DNA of 64,000 bases from Impatiens glandulifera (GCF_907164915.1 NC_061863.1:36057382-36121381); one strand, 5' to 3'; counted from the stretch's first letter, positions 1-13,187 are shown. Notes: generated from the letters alone by a model not told the origin. Numbers and translations: made by a program.

Positions 1-2130
1 TTGAAATATTCCCTTAAAAGGCTTCGAGTCACGACCCATACTGCAAAAGCGAAATAAGAAAAATCAAGTTTCCCAAACCCTATTTGTTGATAGGTACGTG
101 AGATTGTTCGTATACAATCTCATTTAAACCCTAGTTGTTTTTAGGTATTTATACCCTATATGTTGATATGTACGTGAGATTGTTTGTATACAATCTCGTT
201 TAAACCCTAGTTGTTAATTGGTATCTAAACCCTATTTATTGATATGTACGTCAGATTGTTCGTATTCTTGTTTAAACCCTAATAGTAATTATGTATAAAA
301 ATCTTATCTATTGATAGGTGCGATAGATCGTTTTTATATGATTCTATTAAAAACTCTAATTGTAGCTAGGTCTTTGAAACCCTATCTATTGATAGGTGGA
401 GAAATCGTTTGTACACGATTCCGTTAGTAAACCCTATATGTTAATAGGTCGTTATATCATTTGTACATGACTCCGTTAGAAAGCCTATCTGTGGGTAGGT
501 CGAGAAATTGTTTGTACATGATTCTGTTAGTAAACCCTATATGTCGATAGGTCGAGAAATCATTTGTACATGATTCCGTTAGTAAACCATATTTGTCGAT
601 AAGTCGAGACATTGTTCATACATGATTCCTTAGTAAACCCTATTTGTTGATAGGTCGAGACATCATTTATACATGATTCCCTTAGAAACCCTATCTGTGG
701 GTAGGTAGAGAAATCGTTTGTACACCACTCCGTTAGTAAACCCTATATGTCAATAGGTCGAGAAATCATTTGTACATGATTTCATTAGTAAACCTTACAT
801 TTTGATAGGTCGAGTCATCGTTCGTACACGATTATATTATTAAACTCTATCTGTTGATAAGTCAAGACATCATTTGTACATGATTCTGTTAGAAACCCTA
901 TATGTTGATAGGTCGAGAAATCGTCCGTACACGATTCCGTTAGTAAACCTTATACGTCGATAGGTCGAGACATCATTTGTATAAGATTCCTCTATAAACC
1001 CTATTTGTGGATAGGTACGAGAAATCATTCGAACACGATTCCGCTAGTAAACCCTATCGCTCAATAGGTATTTCCTCCTACAACATTAGTGCAATCAAAG
1101 CATTACCAGTACAACTCTATCTTTTGATAGATCCTCTAAAGCCTTGTCTATGGATAAGCCAATAAGTCATACGCACATGATCCAATCACCCAAACCCTAT
1201 CACTCGAATATGTATTCCAAACCCTATCATCCAAACAGGTAATTCAAATCCTATCCCTTGATAGGTCCTCAGAAAAAACTCTATTGCTCGAATAAGTATC
1301 CCAACCCGTATTTCAATAGGCATCCAGTTACAACCCTATTTTTCAATAAGTACCCCTCCCAAATCACAAATGCATTAAGCCTTGTTTGTCAACAAGCATG
1401 ACGATCATTCATACATGATCCCGATCAAACCCAATAACTTGATAGGTAATCAAACTCTATCGTTTAAATATGTGCCTTAAGGTTCCATCTCTCTTAATAA
1501 GTAGTAAGTCTTGTTTGTTAACAAGCACATCGATCATTCGTACATGATCCTATCCAAACCCCAAACACTATCACTTTATAGGTGACTAAATTCCATCTCC
1601 TGATTGCACACTCAAGCAAACCCTATCTCTTGATAGGTATTCAAACAGAAACCTATCATTCAAATAGGAATTCCAAACCCTATCTCTTGATAGGTATTTA
1701 AGACTTGTTTGTCGACAAACACAACAATTATTTGTAAACAATCCTTTCAAATCCTATCTTCGGATAAGTAATCTCATGAAGTTATTGTTCTCTAATACTT
1801 TCCTGTTCTGGTTCCTTTCGAAATCATATCTCACGATAGGTACACCAATGATGTTCTATTCATAGTTCCTGAAACTAATGCATATATGTTGATAACACCA
1901 TGATCATTTATACATGATCATTCTTAACCCCACATATGAGTGATCTTCATAGAAAGTTTGTTAACTTCCGCGATAAACATCGATGATACCATGATCATAT
2001 GTTTATGATCACCCCTAAGAAGTTACTTGATAGTAACCCACATGAAACATTACTAAATCATTCATGTTCCCTACATGTTCCATAAACGTTAACTCTTTTA
2101 GCCATTTATACATGACTAAAACATGAATCA
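1..2130. repeat. Degenerate tandem array, about 52 bp unit
   Basis: The stretch is built from diverged copies of a unit of about 52 bp with two small dyads. One is ACCCTAT-N6-ATAGGT. The other is ATCRT-TTGTAC-AYGAT followed by TCCGTTAGTA. Copies at about 380-1070 are the most regular. From about 1100 the spacing loosens, and beyond about 1900 only the ATGATCATTTATACATGATCA type of dyad persists. Most units begin with AAACCCTAT or AAACCCTAG, so a plant telo-box-like octamer recurs. No coding potential was seen. The array runs off the left edge, so its full length is unknown. Confidence 0.85.
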
Positions 2131-4299
2131 TCTATTAATATTCATGACAGACAAGAATTGATGTTTCAATACTTATGATTACTCTTACCCCATGGATTTT
2201 ACGAATGCTTTGTCAAGTTCTATAAAATAGGTTTCACAAGAATCATCCTTGTTAGGATAAGGCACTAAGGAAAGGATTTCCCTAAAGCAACGCTAGGAAG
2301 TACATCGACAACTACTATATACAGCATTAGCAGGTCACTCAAACTGCAACACGCTACAAGTTTCATCTTTCCTAACTCTCTCATTATAATTTAGACAAGA
2401 TAACTTAGTGTTAGATGTTAGACTCGAATCAGCGTTTTCCAAAATCAGTTTGTTGTATTTAAACTCAATTTGAGATGGGAACTCTATAAGCACTAAAAAT
2501 CTACACTCTAATTTATAATATTAAAATAATCATATTTAATCATTTTTAAATAAATAAGATCAAAATAATTAACCCCATGGCCAAAAACCTATTGAAAACA
2601 ATTAATTAGAATTAATTAAAGTGTTAATTAATCAAATTAATTAAGGGTTAAGGAAAATTAAAAAATAATATTATTTGGGATAAATGTTGTACCATAATGT
2701 CTCAAAAAAAATTTAGAAAAATTAAAGGACAAAAGTAAATAATTTTGATGAATTGGTGTATCCATTTCATCTAAAGAGAATTGTTTATTTAAATTCTAAA
2801 TATATACAAAAATAAAATAAAACAAATCGGTAAAATATTTACCATATTTATTTTAATATTTTATGTATTTACAAAGATCAAAATTAAAGCCAAAAGGATG
2901 AAAGAAAAAACAATTTCAAATAAACCTTAAATGTTTTAAATAAAAACAAATATCTATAATCGGGTGTAGCAGAAAACAAATTAATTTGTTGCAGTAGAAC
3001 TCGCGTCCACTAGATGGACGCTGGAAACTCATTCAACGCTCTAGGCGCTTCCACACAATCGGTTATAGTCGAGTAGAAGCATATTCGGGCCGCAACGGAT
3101 CAAGAGACATACTGTTAGTTAGAATGCTAACGGAACGCCAACCTCTAACGGACCTCCAACAGAATGCTTGAACGTATGCCAAACGACGTCATTTCGCCCT
3201 ACAATCGTCTTCTCCAACGCAACGCGTGAGTGGATAAGAACAACCGCCTTTGATCTTTAAGTCAAAGTGGAACTCTCTCGATAGTCCACCAAATGACTTG
3301 ATTCAAAAGTCATAATAATAACCCTACGATGGTGATCATTCTCCCTACAAAAGTAGGCATTGTCACAGCCTACTCCAGTTAGTTGGTTGAAGAATAGTCA
3401 AAACACTATTAATAGATTTTGGCAATTCAGGCACTATCCTCTCCCAACCAACCTATTATGAGTATAAATACCCCCTCAACTAATTCCGAAGGTAACCTAC
3501 CAATATAGAAGCCTAAAAAAATAATCAAAATCCTCCATCAAAGGTTCTGATTTTTCAAATTTTTTGTTTAAGGCCTTCAAGCTCAGATTTGTGCATCCAG
3601 AATGTTTTCTTTTGGATCAAGGAGTGTTCTTTAATCCTTAATAATATTCAAATCAACCTCTAATTTATACTTACAGTTTGAATTTCTAATTTTTATATTT
3701 CAAATTACATAAGCTTGTATGCTTGTTGTTTATGATATTTTATGGTTGGAAATTCATCCCTAGATGATTTATAAACTATATAGATAGGATAGAACACATC
3801 AATTGATCTAAATAACAAAATCTCAAATTTGAATTTCAAAAAAAAAAAAACGGGTTTGTTGTTCTTGGGTTAATTCGATCGAATCATAGTATATAAAGCT
3901 TCCCAACATGATTGTAATGATGTTGGGCAACTATTTGGATCATATTTGATCCTCCCCGATCATTTTTGATAAAAATCAAAATTTTCACAATAAAATGAAA
4001 TTTTTTATATCTTGAATTGGTCAAAACGAACGGCCAATGTTCTTGTTTTGGTACCAATCAATTATATGTGTTACAAATAAGCTATTTGATAGCTCATTTC
4101 ACTTGAAAACAACCTTTAAATCAAAAACTCGATTTTTGATCAAAAACTTTTTTGAAAATTGATCATCATTCAGGTCGATCCATACCTTAAGATGATGATC
4201 AACATATTCCTATGAGATTTTTGAAACTATCAAAGCTCTTGAATCAAAGAATTATAGCTAAAAAATGAAATTTGAAAATTGAATCATTATGATCTTGAG
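2131..4299. repeat. Non-coding repeat module U (copy 1)
   Basis: This AT-rich stretch has no believable ORF. Its landmarks recur in reverse complement at 9481-11219. In order they are a TTAATTAAGG-rich tract (about 2640), GTGTAGCAG (about 2966), CCAAACGACGTCATTTCG (about 3178) and GATCATTTTTGAT-rich sequence (3950-4250). A TATAAATA box at about 3470 with a purine-poor leader after it looks like a retroelement promoter. It may be part of an unclassified LTR element, but no coding domain, PBS or clean terminus supports a class. Confidence 0.5.
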
Positions 4300-4742
4300 G
4301 ACAGAGGCCTTTGAGCCTAGAACTAAGAGATCCTACTAAGATCATCGGTCTAGACCGAGACCATGGACTGATAAAAATAAACCAGGACTGAGACCTAAGA
4401 CTGGTGTTCTTGAGTTAGGACTGAGACCTAGGACTGATGCTCTTGAGCTAGGACCGAGAAATCCGATCGAGGATTCTCATCTAGGATCGAAAGTTCTGAC
4501 CTAGGATTGAGAGGTTTGATCTAGGACTGATAATGTTCGGACCTAGGAACAAGAGGTCTGACATGGGACTGAGATTCCCAAGACCCAAGACCGAGAAATC
4601 CAAACCTGGGACCAAGACTCCCAGAACCTAGGACCAACAAGTCCAAACTTAAGACCGAGAATCCCATACTTTAAACCTAGGCTCCCGAGACCAAGGATCA
4701 AGGAACTTAGCCCAAAGTTATCCCCGATGTAACCCTCATGAT
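4300..4742. repeat. CTAGGACCGAGA-type short tandem array
   Basis: This is a GC-richer block of degenerate 25-30 bp units around CTAGGACCGAGA / CTAGGACTGAGAC. The same motif family occurs inverted (CTCGGTCCTAG) at about 9500-10090 and again in this orientation at about 11220-11450. Both strands are open over short stretches only because the units lack stops; I see no gene. Confidence 0.7.
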
Positions 4743-4744
4743 TT

Positions 4745-4920
4745 ATGTTCTGTTCCATAGCCTAGCACGTGTCAAGAGACACGTGGCAATATGGAGAGAC
4801 TACCGCGAGGAAGCTCGAGGTTTGATGCATTTAAACCTTGGTTTACGTGCCAAACATCTTTTAAAATGAATCATTTGGTTTTAAAAAGATTTTGAAAATA
4901 CCTGGAGCGGTAAGAAATTA
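4745..4920. repeat. V module, left arm, outer part
   Basis: This is the outer piece of a long inverted repeat. Read in reverse complement it matches about 12100-12250: ATATTGCCACGTGTC followed by GACACGTGCTA, then a AATCAAACCTC tract and AAAATCTTTTTAAAA. The arm is interrupted at 4920 by the CACTA element and resumes at 8791. A palindromic CACGTGTC...GACACGTG motif lies near the outer end. Confidence 0.75.
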
Positions 4921-5482
4921 CACTAGTGAAAAAGATGTTAATAGCGACATAAAATATTGTAGCTATTGCTCACTTTACTGTCGCTAAAGGTCAACAGCCA
5001 TAGTAAATATCTCTATCGCCAACCGACGTTATTGCTTCTGTAGCTAAAATATGGCTACGAGAATAAGTACTGTTGCTAAAAAGTAGCTACGAGAATAAAA
5101 TACCGTCACTAAAGAGATGGCTACTAGAACAATTTATTGTCGCTAAAATTGTAAATACAAAAATTATTAAAATGATCTTCAAATATAATTTTCTAATAAT
5201 AAAATTAAATATTTATATTAACCAAACAAACATAATATTTCTATAGTACAAATTTTGTTTAAAATCTATATTTGAACTCTTTAACATGTTACATTCAATT
5301 CGGTTCTCAACAATCTTCTTTTCTTATTGTAATCCATAGTCATCAAAGTAATCCCTGCAAAAAATTAATAAAATTCCGATTAAAGTTAAGTCACTCTAAA
5401 ATAATAAAGTCTTTTTATCAAATAATTTAATTTGTCCCAATATACCTACTAAGAATTTAACATTCTCCTAGAATATATTTCT

Positions 5483-5574
5483 TAAGAGTCTAAACTAAAG
5501 TATAATAATGTAATTAATGAAAGTAAGTTAAGAGTCTAAACTAAAGTATAATAATGTAATTAATGAAAGTAAGT
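5483..5574. repeat. 46 bp perfect tandem duplication inside the CACTA element
   Basis: Two head-to-tail copies of a 46 bp unit beginning TAAGAGTCTAAACTAAAG occupy 5483-5528 and 5529-5574 with no visible difference. This suggests a recent slippage or repair duplication. Confidence 0.9.
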
Positions 5575-8379
5575 TGATCTTAATAGACCTTGCAGAATCA
5601 TGTAATTAAAGTATGATTTTAGACATAATCAAATAAAAAAATATTAGAAATATAGACAATTCACTTGATATTGTTTTCTCTTTATTTTATCATTTTCAAT
5701 TACGGTTTAAGACAAAGAAAAATAAAGTATATATTTTCAACAATTGAATAAAGAATGTAACTAAATTCACAAAGATTACTAAAGTAAATCCACAAACATT
5801 GTAAATGCAATTTCAATCAAAGAACCGTATTCTTTAATCTATACATTGCATTTAGTTGATAACTATGAAAACAAATTCAATTAAGAAGAAACAAACAATT
5901 AATTTGTACCTTACATTGGGGACAAACTTTGTTACCTTGTGCCTCTCGTATTTATATCAAGATTTAAAAACAGGGGATACCATTTTCTTCTTCTTTGTTG
6001 GCTTGACTAGAGAATATGAATGAACTAAACCTAGTTCATACCAATTAAAATTTTAGAACCTGTAAAAAGAATAGTTTTCATTAAGGTTGAACACATATCT
6101 AAGATATACATGCATAAATTATGTCATAACTCGTACTTTCCATTTAGTTCAAGATTGTCAGTTTTAAGCAAATTAAAATTTTATTATATTGTATAGCAAT
6201 GACAGTTTCACTTGGTTTTGATAACGTAAAAAAACTAAAAATTAGAAAGAGCATGTAAATAATGCCTAGATGCTCATCATGATTAATACGATATTAAAAT
6301 AAATTGTATATTAATAAAAAAAATTACCCTTAAAAAAATACATTATCACACAAAGTGAAATTCATCAGCTTGAGTTCGGAAATAAGGGCAATGCCCGTCT
6401 TCTTAATCCCTCGTAAAATTTGAACATGATTATTGTCAGCAGCCGCAATACCGCAATCTGACATAATGATAATAATTTTCTTTATAATTTATATTGCTGC
6501 TTGAAGATAATTAAAATATTTGAGAATTTAATCTAATGAAAATGATTAGCATTCTTCTTCTTCACATTCACACTTTGTCAAATTAGACATTTTGCAAATA
6601 TGGCTAAAGTTGTAAAGCCATACCTGTAAGATCATTTTTCTTTACTCCAACTAATCTCACTAACTTAATTTCAACATATTCCACTAGATATTCAAGCTCA
6701 ATCTTATATTCTAAAATAAAAGATAAGATAATAATAAAAATTCAACTCACCTCTAAATACTATTGCCACAATTAAAGAATAATTTAAATTAGTTACAATG
6801 ATTCTGTTAAGTCTTAATCATCAAATTCAACTAGTTTGCAGGTTTAGTTAGATTAATAAGAAAAAATATTCAACATTGTTTCACTTAATACTCAAAACAA
6901 CATGTTAGTTTCTCATACTCAAAACTAACGTAAAGATATTTTGAACAACCAATTATTTGTAAGAAAGAAAATAAGCACACATATATTTCACAATCTCACA
7001 ATCTCATAATATATATATTATCTAGTGGTTTTTCTTTGAGGTATCAAGGATGAATCTTGATCATTGAAACTCAAATGCTACCTCCAGTATACTCCTAGTT
7101 TTAAAAATATTCTAATTAGCAATAATCTATTTATTGGTCTAATAAATATCCATACAATCTGTTATTATTTTTTTAAATTTATGGGATTCACAAAAATATA
7201 TAAAAATAATCATCAATTAAGATATATTAGTTGAACTTAGAGTTTCTATCTTTCTCATAAAATTGGTCCATAAACAGAACAATATTGACAAAGTAAGTTA
7301 ATTCAAACTAGTTAGTTGAACATCATTTCTAATTGAACTTCATTAAATTTATACTTTTTATGTCCATAAGATCTCATTAGCACAAGGTGAATTTACCTGC
7401 ATAAGGTGGTAGCAAGGACATGCATGAATTCTAGTAAGATGGGTTCTTGATAGTTGTAATTTCTTTAGAAAAATAGATGAAAGAAAGAATGTTAGATCTT
7501 ATTTGCATAAATAATTATGGAGTTCAAGGTATGAAACCAGAGTAATATGAGATAAACACCTAGGACAAAATGAATATTTGTTTATCTAGATAAACTTATA
7601 TAACTTACACAAATGAAAGAGAATATAAAAAAGAAAATGAACAAGTAAATAGAAAACTAAAAGAGCGGTAATACTAAGAGGAAGAAAAAACGTATAGAGA
7701 GTAGTATAGATTCTCACAAAATTGAAAGTTGCATATCCATCTGACGACAAAGATGTTCTTGTGAGCATTTCATCGAACACCTTGTAGACTAACATTTGAA
7801 GAGGTGATGAATCATCAATAGAAACAAACAAAAATAAAATAATGAATATGACATCAACAAAATTAATATACAGAATCGGTCTTACTTCATTAAGAGAAAC
7901 ATAGCACCAAACATAAAACATAAACATACGAAAGTACACAATAAAAAAGCTTAGAGTTTGTCAAATTTCATACATGGCTTATTTTAGTAACATCGATAAG
8001 AAAATTTGATTTATCGTCTCCAGATTGAGAAGCTTTACAGATCTGATTCAGCGTCACTAGAACAAGTCCATAAGTTTCACCGTCTATAATTGAACCAGAA
8101 ATAAAACCTCGTTAACGAAAACTGCTATTAACTCTCTACTTTTCTCACTATGAAATATCACTACTTTTCTCACTATGAAATATCACTACTAGATTCGTAT
8201 GAACAAAAGTACTTAGATTTCCGCAAAATTAAGTTAATACAACGGATGCACAAAATAAAACTCACAACCGTTGTCATATATAAGGTTTGATAGTTCGGAT
8301 CTCAAACAAATGTAAATCTAATAATTTGACCTAATAGAGATGGATTTGAGAAAAAACAAAAATCAAAGATATTATTTAC

Positions 8380-8574
8380 CTTGGTCGAAGAAAATGAATA
8401 GCCAGCAAGTTGAGACGATTGGGAATTGAATCGAAATGACTGGAGAAGAGATCTTAAAGGAGAGAGATAAGTAGAAGAAATCAATGAGAACTGTGAAAAG
8501 TAAGTGAAATGGAAGATGGGGAGGTTAAGAGAGCGGATGGCTATCTGTTGGAGTACACTCTCTCTAGCTATCAT
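8380..8574 (-). other. Possible captured first exon within the CACTA element
   Basis: A 65-codon open frame starts with ATG at 8574 and reaches AAG|GTAAAT at 8380, a good splice donor in phase 0. The peptide is rich in Ser, Phe, Leu and Arg with few acidic residues. It has the composition of an organelle presequence and ends in FSSTK. I do not recognise the protein. Further minus-strand open pieces (about 7980-8100 and about 7700-7800) could be later exons, but I could not connect them by convincing splice sites. It may be chance, or a gene fragment picked up by the transposon. Confidence 0.25.
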
Positions 8575-8790
8575 ATTTGTTAGCTAGATAATGAATTTAA
8601 GAAACATTCTTTGTTATTTAATTTAAGTTTTAATATTTAGGATTTAGACAAAAAAAAAATATATATATAGCAAGGGATGTAATGGCCTTGACTATTAATA
8701 AATATATAGGGTATTATTCAGTATTATATGATCAACAATGACTGTAACAACACAATTGTCGTTAATTTCATGACAACTATTTTACTAGTG

Positions 8791-9480
8791 TTAATTATGT
8801 AAAAATAATTAATCCTTTATTCAAACTTTAATAATCTAAGAAGCTAAATAATAATTTAACCTGAACCCGGTTTAAATTAATTAAACATAATCAATTTAAA
8901 GATTATTTACTTGAAAATCAGAGTTGCAAAGAGATTTTATGAAAATCAATAAAATGATACGTGTGCAAACGTATTTATAACAGAGTTTCTGATAAAAGAT
9001 GATTCGTTGTCTGTTTAGGCTTGAGAAAAGGCTTCCGCGCTATGTCCTTCGCGCCCGTCAATGGACGATTTTCAAAATTTCTCTAAAATAAACAAAGTCT
9101 AGCTTTTATAAATCTAATTATAACATTCATTATCTTTAATTAGTAGTACAAGGGTCCTAAATGAGGATAAACTTTAAATAATTGTACAAAATTATTTAAA
9201 GAAGGGGAGAGTGCACATGTTGCGTCGATGTTCAGATTTAACAAAACCTGAAAATATCATAGGAGAATGTTAGAATTTAAAAATAAATTCCAAACAGATT
9301 CCTATCCAAAACATTGGTTTAGGAAATATCCTAAATATATTAAAAATATCATTTTCTAACCTTTCAGGATTATTTGAAAATGGGTTCGGTTTCCAAAATT
9401 ACAAAAAAAAATTAATTTTGAAAAGTGGAACCAAACAAGCCTTAGAACCAGAGTCTTAGGATTTGGGTTCGGTTTGGCTG
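8791..9480. repeat. V module, left arm, inner part
   Basis: This is the continuation of the left inverted arm past the CACTA insertion. In reverse complement it aligns with 11450-12090. Shared landmarks are TTTGAATAAA...TTAATTATTTTTAC, ATTATGTTTAATTAATT, a CACACGTAT/TACACGTAC motif beside TTTATTGATTTT, GCGCGGAA, and TTGGTTCCACTTTTC. No coding sequence was seen. The match is obvious by eye but interrupted by many indels, so the duplication is old. Confidence 0.75.
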
Positions 9481-11219
9481 ATCTAGGCTTGGTCGGGCTC
9501 GGTCACGACCGGTGTGGTTCGGATCATGGCTTGATCGCATGGATCAAGGAACTAGAGAGCTCAGTCTTGGGCTTAGGAGGCTTGGTCCTAAACTCGGGTG
9601 GCTCAATCAAAGACTAGGGAGGCTCAGTCTCCGGTGAAGTCTATCGGTCTAGGTACTCGGTCCTAGGGTTAGGTACCTATCAGTCCTAGGTCTAAGGTTA
9701 GGGTTAAGTTTAATGGTCCTAGGTCAAGTGGAGGCTTAGTCCTAGGGTTAGGTTTATCGGTCTTAGGCTAAGTGAGGGTTTGGTCCTAGGGTTAGGTTCA
9801 TCGGTCCTAGTCATCGGTCATAAGATTAGAGTGGTCGGTCCTAGCTCTCGGTCTTTGCTGAAGAACATCGGTCCTACTCCACGGTCCTAGCAGAAAATCG
9901 TCGATCCTACTCTACGGTCATGGCTGAAGAACACAGGTCTTGCTCCACAGTCTTGGCAAAAAATCGTCGGTCCAGCTCTACGGTCCTGGCAGAAAATCAC
10001 TGGTCCTGACCCAAGGTCCTAGGTCTGTTTTCTCGGTCCTAGGCTAAAATCTTAGGACAGACTGTTCTTATTTTGGTCCAAAATTTCAGAAGTCCATAAC
10101 TTTTAATTTGGATCATGAAATCATGATCCGTAAACTACAGTAAGTTCATATGATCATGAAGAATAAAAGCCCTAACATAAATCACAGTTTTAAAACCCTT
10201 ACAATGATCAATTTTAAAACACCATTTCTAGATCAAATTTTGGGATCTTTTAAATTAGTCCATTTCAAGGCCTGATTTTGTTCTATTAGTTTTGAAATGA
10301 TGAATATAGTTGATCTAAACCAATACAAGATCATCATAACATCATTAGAACAAATTTTGAAGATTGAATGAAAATCCAAATTTATTCAAAAATTCAATTT
10401 AATCAAACATGATCAAAGTGATGAAAACATTATTTGGAATTCATACTAACATGTTAAAAAAACATGTATACCAACTAATTGGATTAACAAATTCAGATTA
10501 AAAGCAAAAACATAAAATTTCAAAATTCTAAATTTTCAAGCTTCTTTCTAAAATTTCAGTTTGATCAAAGATGATTAAAGTTGTTTAGAAATCATTGAAA
10601 CATGTATAACAACTACCTGAATCAAAAAATTCAGATTTAAACCAAGAACACAAAGATTTCAAAAAATTAATTTTCAAGCTTCTAGAATGTTGGACGTCGG
10701 CGAGGTCTCGATTCCAGCGAAAAAGACGAGCCAAACGACATCGTTTCATGTAATGGGACGCTGAGTTCCGTCTGGTCCAAAATCCTGATACAGAGATTAA
10801 ACATAATTTCAGCTACACATGATTATAAAATTTTACTTTTATTTTGAAGGTTATTAAAAATTGATTTTTAATTCTTTCTAAATTCATTTCTTCACCAAAT
10901 ATTCCACAAAAAATATTTCTGGAATCATAATAACAAATATGAATTAAACATAAATCATGAATAAATCACAATTAAATATTTTGAACCCCTTCTTTGGTCT
11001 AATTTGGGTAAAATAAATACAATATTTTATTCTCAAATTATTTTCAGCATGTTGGAAAATTTCCTTAATTAGGGTTTAATTATCACAATAATTAAACCCT
11101 TAATTAAGTTTTAATTATTCTTTAAGTTATTTTGAAAATAAAAATCCAAAATATTATTTGAATATTATTAAAAATAATATTATTATTTGAAAATAGGGTA
11201 AGTCAAATTTTCATTCTTA
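9481..11219. repeat. U' module, inverted copy of 2131-4742
   Basis: The stretch starts with a CTCGGTCCTAGG-type array (about 9500-10090), the reverse complement of the 4300-4742 array. GATCATGAT-rich AT sequence follows (10100-10680). Then come AAACGACATCGTTTC (about 10736), CAGCTACACATGATTATA (about 10810) and a TTAATTAGGGTTTAATTAT tract (about 11070), which mirror the landmarks of copy 1 in reverse order. No ORF of note. It sits between the two V arms and would form the loop of a V hairpin. Confidence 0.55.
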
Positions 11220-12270
11220 CACTTGGACCTAGAGGTTTATACACCTCGACCGAGAAACCTAACACCAAGCTAGTCTAGGACCGACATATTTTTACACCTA
11301 GACTAGTAAGATTAGATAAGGACGATCGAAAATCTTTAGCACCTCGACCAAGAGACTTCGGTACTTAGACCGAGAGCTCTTGTGCCTAGAACGAGGGTCT
11401 CCAAACCCCAATCGATAAAATTGGACCCAAGCCTTAGGACTTCAGTCCTAAGACCTGTTTGGTTCCACTTTTCAAAATACAAAATTATTTTTGTAATTTT
11501 AGGAGTCTAAATAATTTTCTAAAACTCCTGAAAAATTAGAAAATACATTTTAAATATTTTTGGGAGATTTCCAAAAAAATATTTCAAAAGGGCTTATTTG
11601 GTGTTTATTTCTAAACCATACCTTTAAAAATGACTAATATTCTTTAGGTATTTTCACCCTAGTTATCATCTGCAACATGTACCAACATTTAAATATTTAT
11701 GTTTTAATATTTTAAATAATGTTAAACCTAGAAGCATGACTAGGCCTAGAAGAATAATTGATTTAGACTGAAACGTTATACACCCTATTTTCAAAAGTCA
11801 AATTTATAAGTAGAGACCATTTTCGGACGGGTACAAATGATGAAGCGCGGAAACTATTTCTCGAGTATCACAAAACTTTGAACCAAAAACGAAACTTTCG
11901 TATAAAGTACGTTTGTACACGTACATATTTTTATTGATTTTTTATAAAATTAATTGGCGACTATGTCTTCAAATAAATAATATTTTCTTAAATTTATTAT
12001 GTTTAATTAATTAAATAATATTTCAGATTAAATTGTCACTTGATTATAATAAATCCCCAAATTATTATAATTTGAATAAAATTAATTATTTTTACCTAGT
12101 TAATTTTAAAAGTTGTCAGCTACTATCAAAATCTTTTAAAAATAATGTTTTATTTTAAAAGATGCATTGTACCAAACCAATGTTGAAATAATCAAACCTC
12201 AAACAACCCGGGTCTCCCCATATTGCCACGTGTCCATTAGACACGTGCTAAACTTTAGGAAGAGGGGATT
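11220..12270. repeat. CTAGGACCGAG array, then V' module, right inverted arm
   Basis: Positions 11220-11450 are another CTAGGACCGAG-type array. From about 11450 (TTGGTTCCACTTTTC) to the CACGTGTCCATTAGACACGTG palindrome near 12230, the sequence is the reverse complement of the left arm (8791-9480 plus 4745-4920), without the CACTA insertion. The arm ends at a TA microsatellite. No coding sequence was seen. Confidence 0.7.
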
Positions 12271-12276
12271 TCATGG

Positions 12277-12278
<2 letters not shown>

Positions 12279-12351
<73 letters not shown>
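12279..12351. repeat. (TA)n microsatellite
   Basis: About 70 bp of nearly pure TA dinucleotides with two single-base interruptions. It forms the outer boundary of the right V' arm. Confidence 0.95.
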
Positions 12352-12353
<2 letters not shown>

Positions 12354-12356
12354 CAA

Positions 12357-13149
12357 ATTAAGCATTATTATATATAAAGATTATACTGTTATGAATGTCA
12401 CATGTTTATCAAATTTTGTATATAATTTAAAATATAAAGTCTTATTAACTTAGTTGGTTAAATGGTTTTACTTATTTTGTTGTGTTGCAAGTTCGAAACA
12501 TACATATAACATTTTTATTTTATTTTTAACCGTTTCAATTTTATGGGCGGGTCAACTCATTATCCAACCCAAGTATCAATTTACTCTCACATATATATAA
12601 TCAAATTAACCACATCTCTCGACCTGAAAAAATCAAATTAAGCATTATTATATATATATATATAATGATTAAATGTTTCAAGTCTATGGGTGAGTCAACC
12701 CACAATCCGACTCAAGTATCTATTTACTCTCACATATATATCTATATTAATCACAGCTCTCGACTCGACAAATTAAGAATTATTATTATTATATATATAT
12801 TGTTATGAATGTTGCGCATTCATCAAATTTTATGTAGAATTTAAAATATAAAGTCTTATTAGCTTAGTTGGTTAAATGGTTTTACTTCTTTTGCTAGGTT
12901 GAAAATTCGAAACTTACATATAACATTTTTATTTTTATTTTTAACCGTTTAACGTTTATGAACGGGTCAACCCACGATCCTACCCAAGTATTCATTTACT
13001 CTCATATATATATATATATATAGATTAAATGTTTCAAATTTATGGGCGGGTCAACCCATAATCTGATTCAAGTATTCATTACTCTCACATATATATCTAA
13101 ATTAATCACAGCTCTTGACCAGACAAATAAAGTAAATTCAAATTAAGCG

Positions 13150-13187
<38 letters not shown>

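Larger units (their letters stand above)
4921..8790. mobile_element. CACTA (En/Spm-type) DNA transposon, non-autonomous
   Basis: The left end reads CACTAGTGAAAAAG and the right end, in reverse complement, CACTAGTAAAATAG. A 3 bp target duplication TTA flanks both sides (4918-4920 and 8791-8793). Short subterminal repeats such as TAGCTACGAGAATA and TGTCGCTAAA recur in the first 250 bp, as is usual in this superfamily. I see no TNPD/TNPA-like coding sequence, so it is probably a defective derivative of 3870 bp. The related inverted arm at 11450-12270 runs through the matching position without the element, which acts as an empty site. Internal curiosities are a 46 bp duplication (5483-5574), a 25 bp duplication (about 8136-8187) and a possible captured exon (8380-8574). 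Confidence 0.88.

Noticed and set aside
1..2130. Telomere or interstitial telomeric repeat
   Set aside because: AAACCCT occurs once per 52 bp unit rather than in tandem, so it is not telomeric sequence.
1..2130. CRISPR array, suggested by regular repeats
   Set aside because: Units are contiguous diverged copies without unique spacers, and the sequence is plant nuclear DNA.
4543..4758. Minus-strand ORF with repeated Gly-Leu units
   Set aside because: It is a translation of the CTAGGACC short tandem array with no other support.
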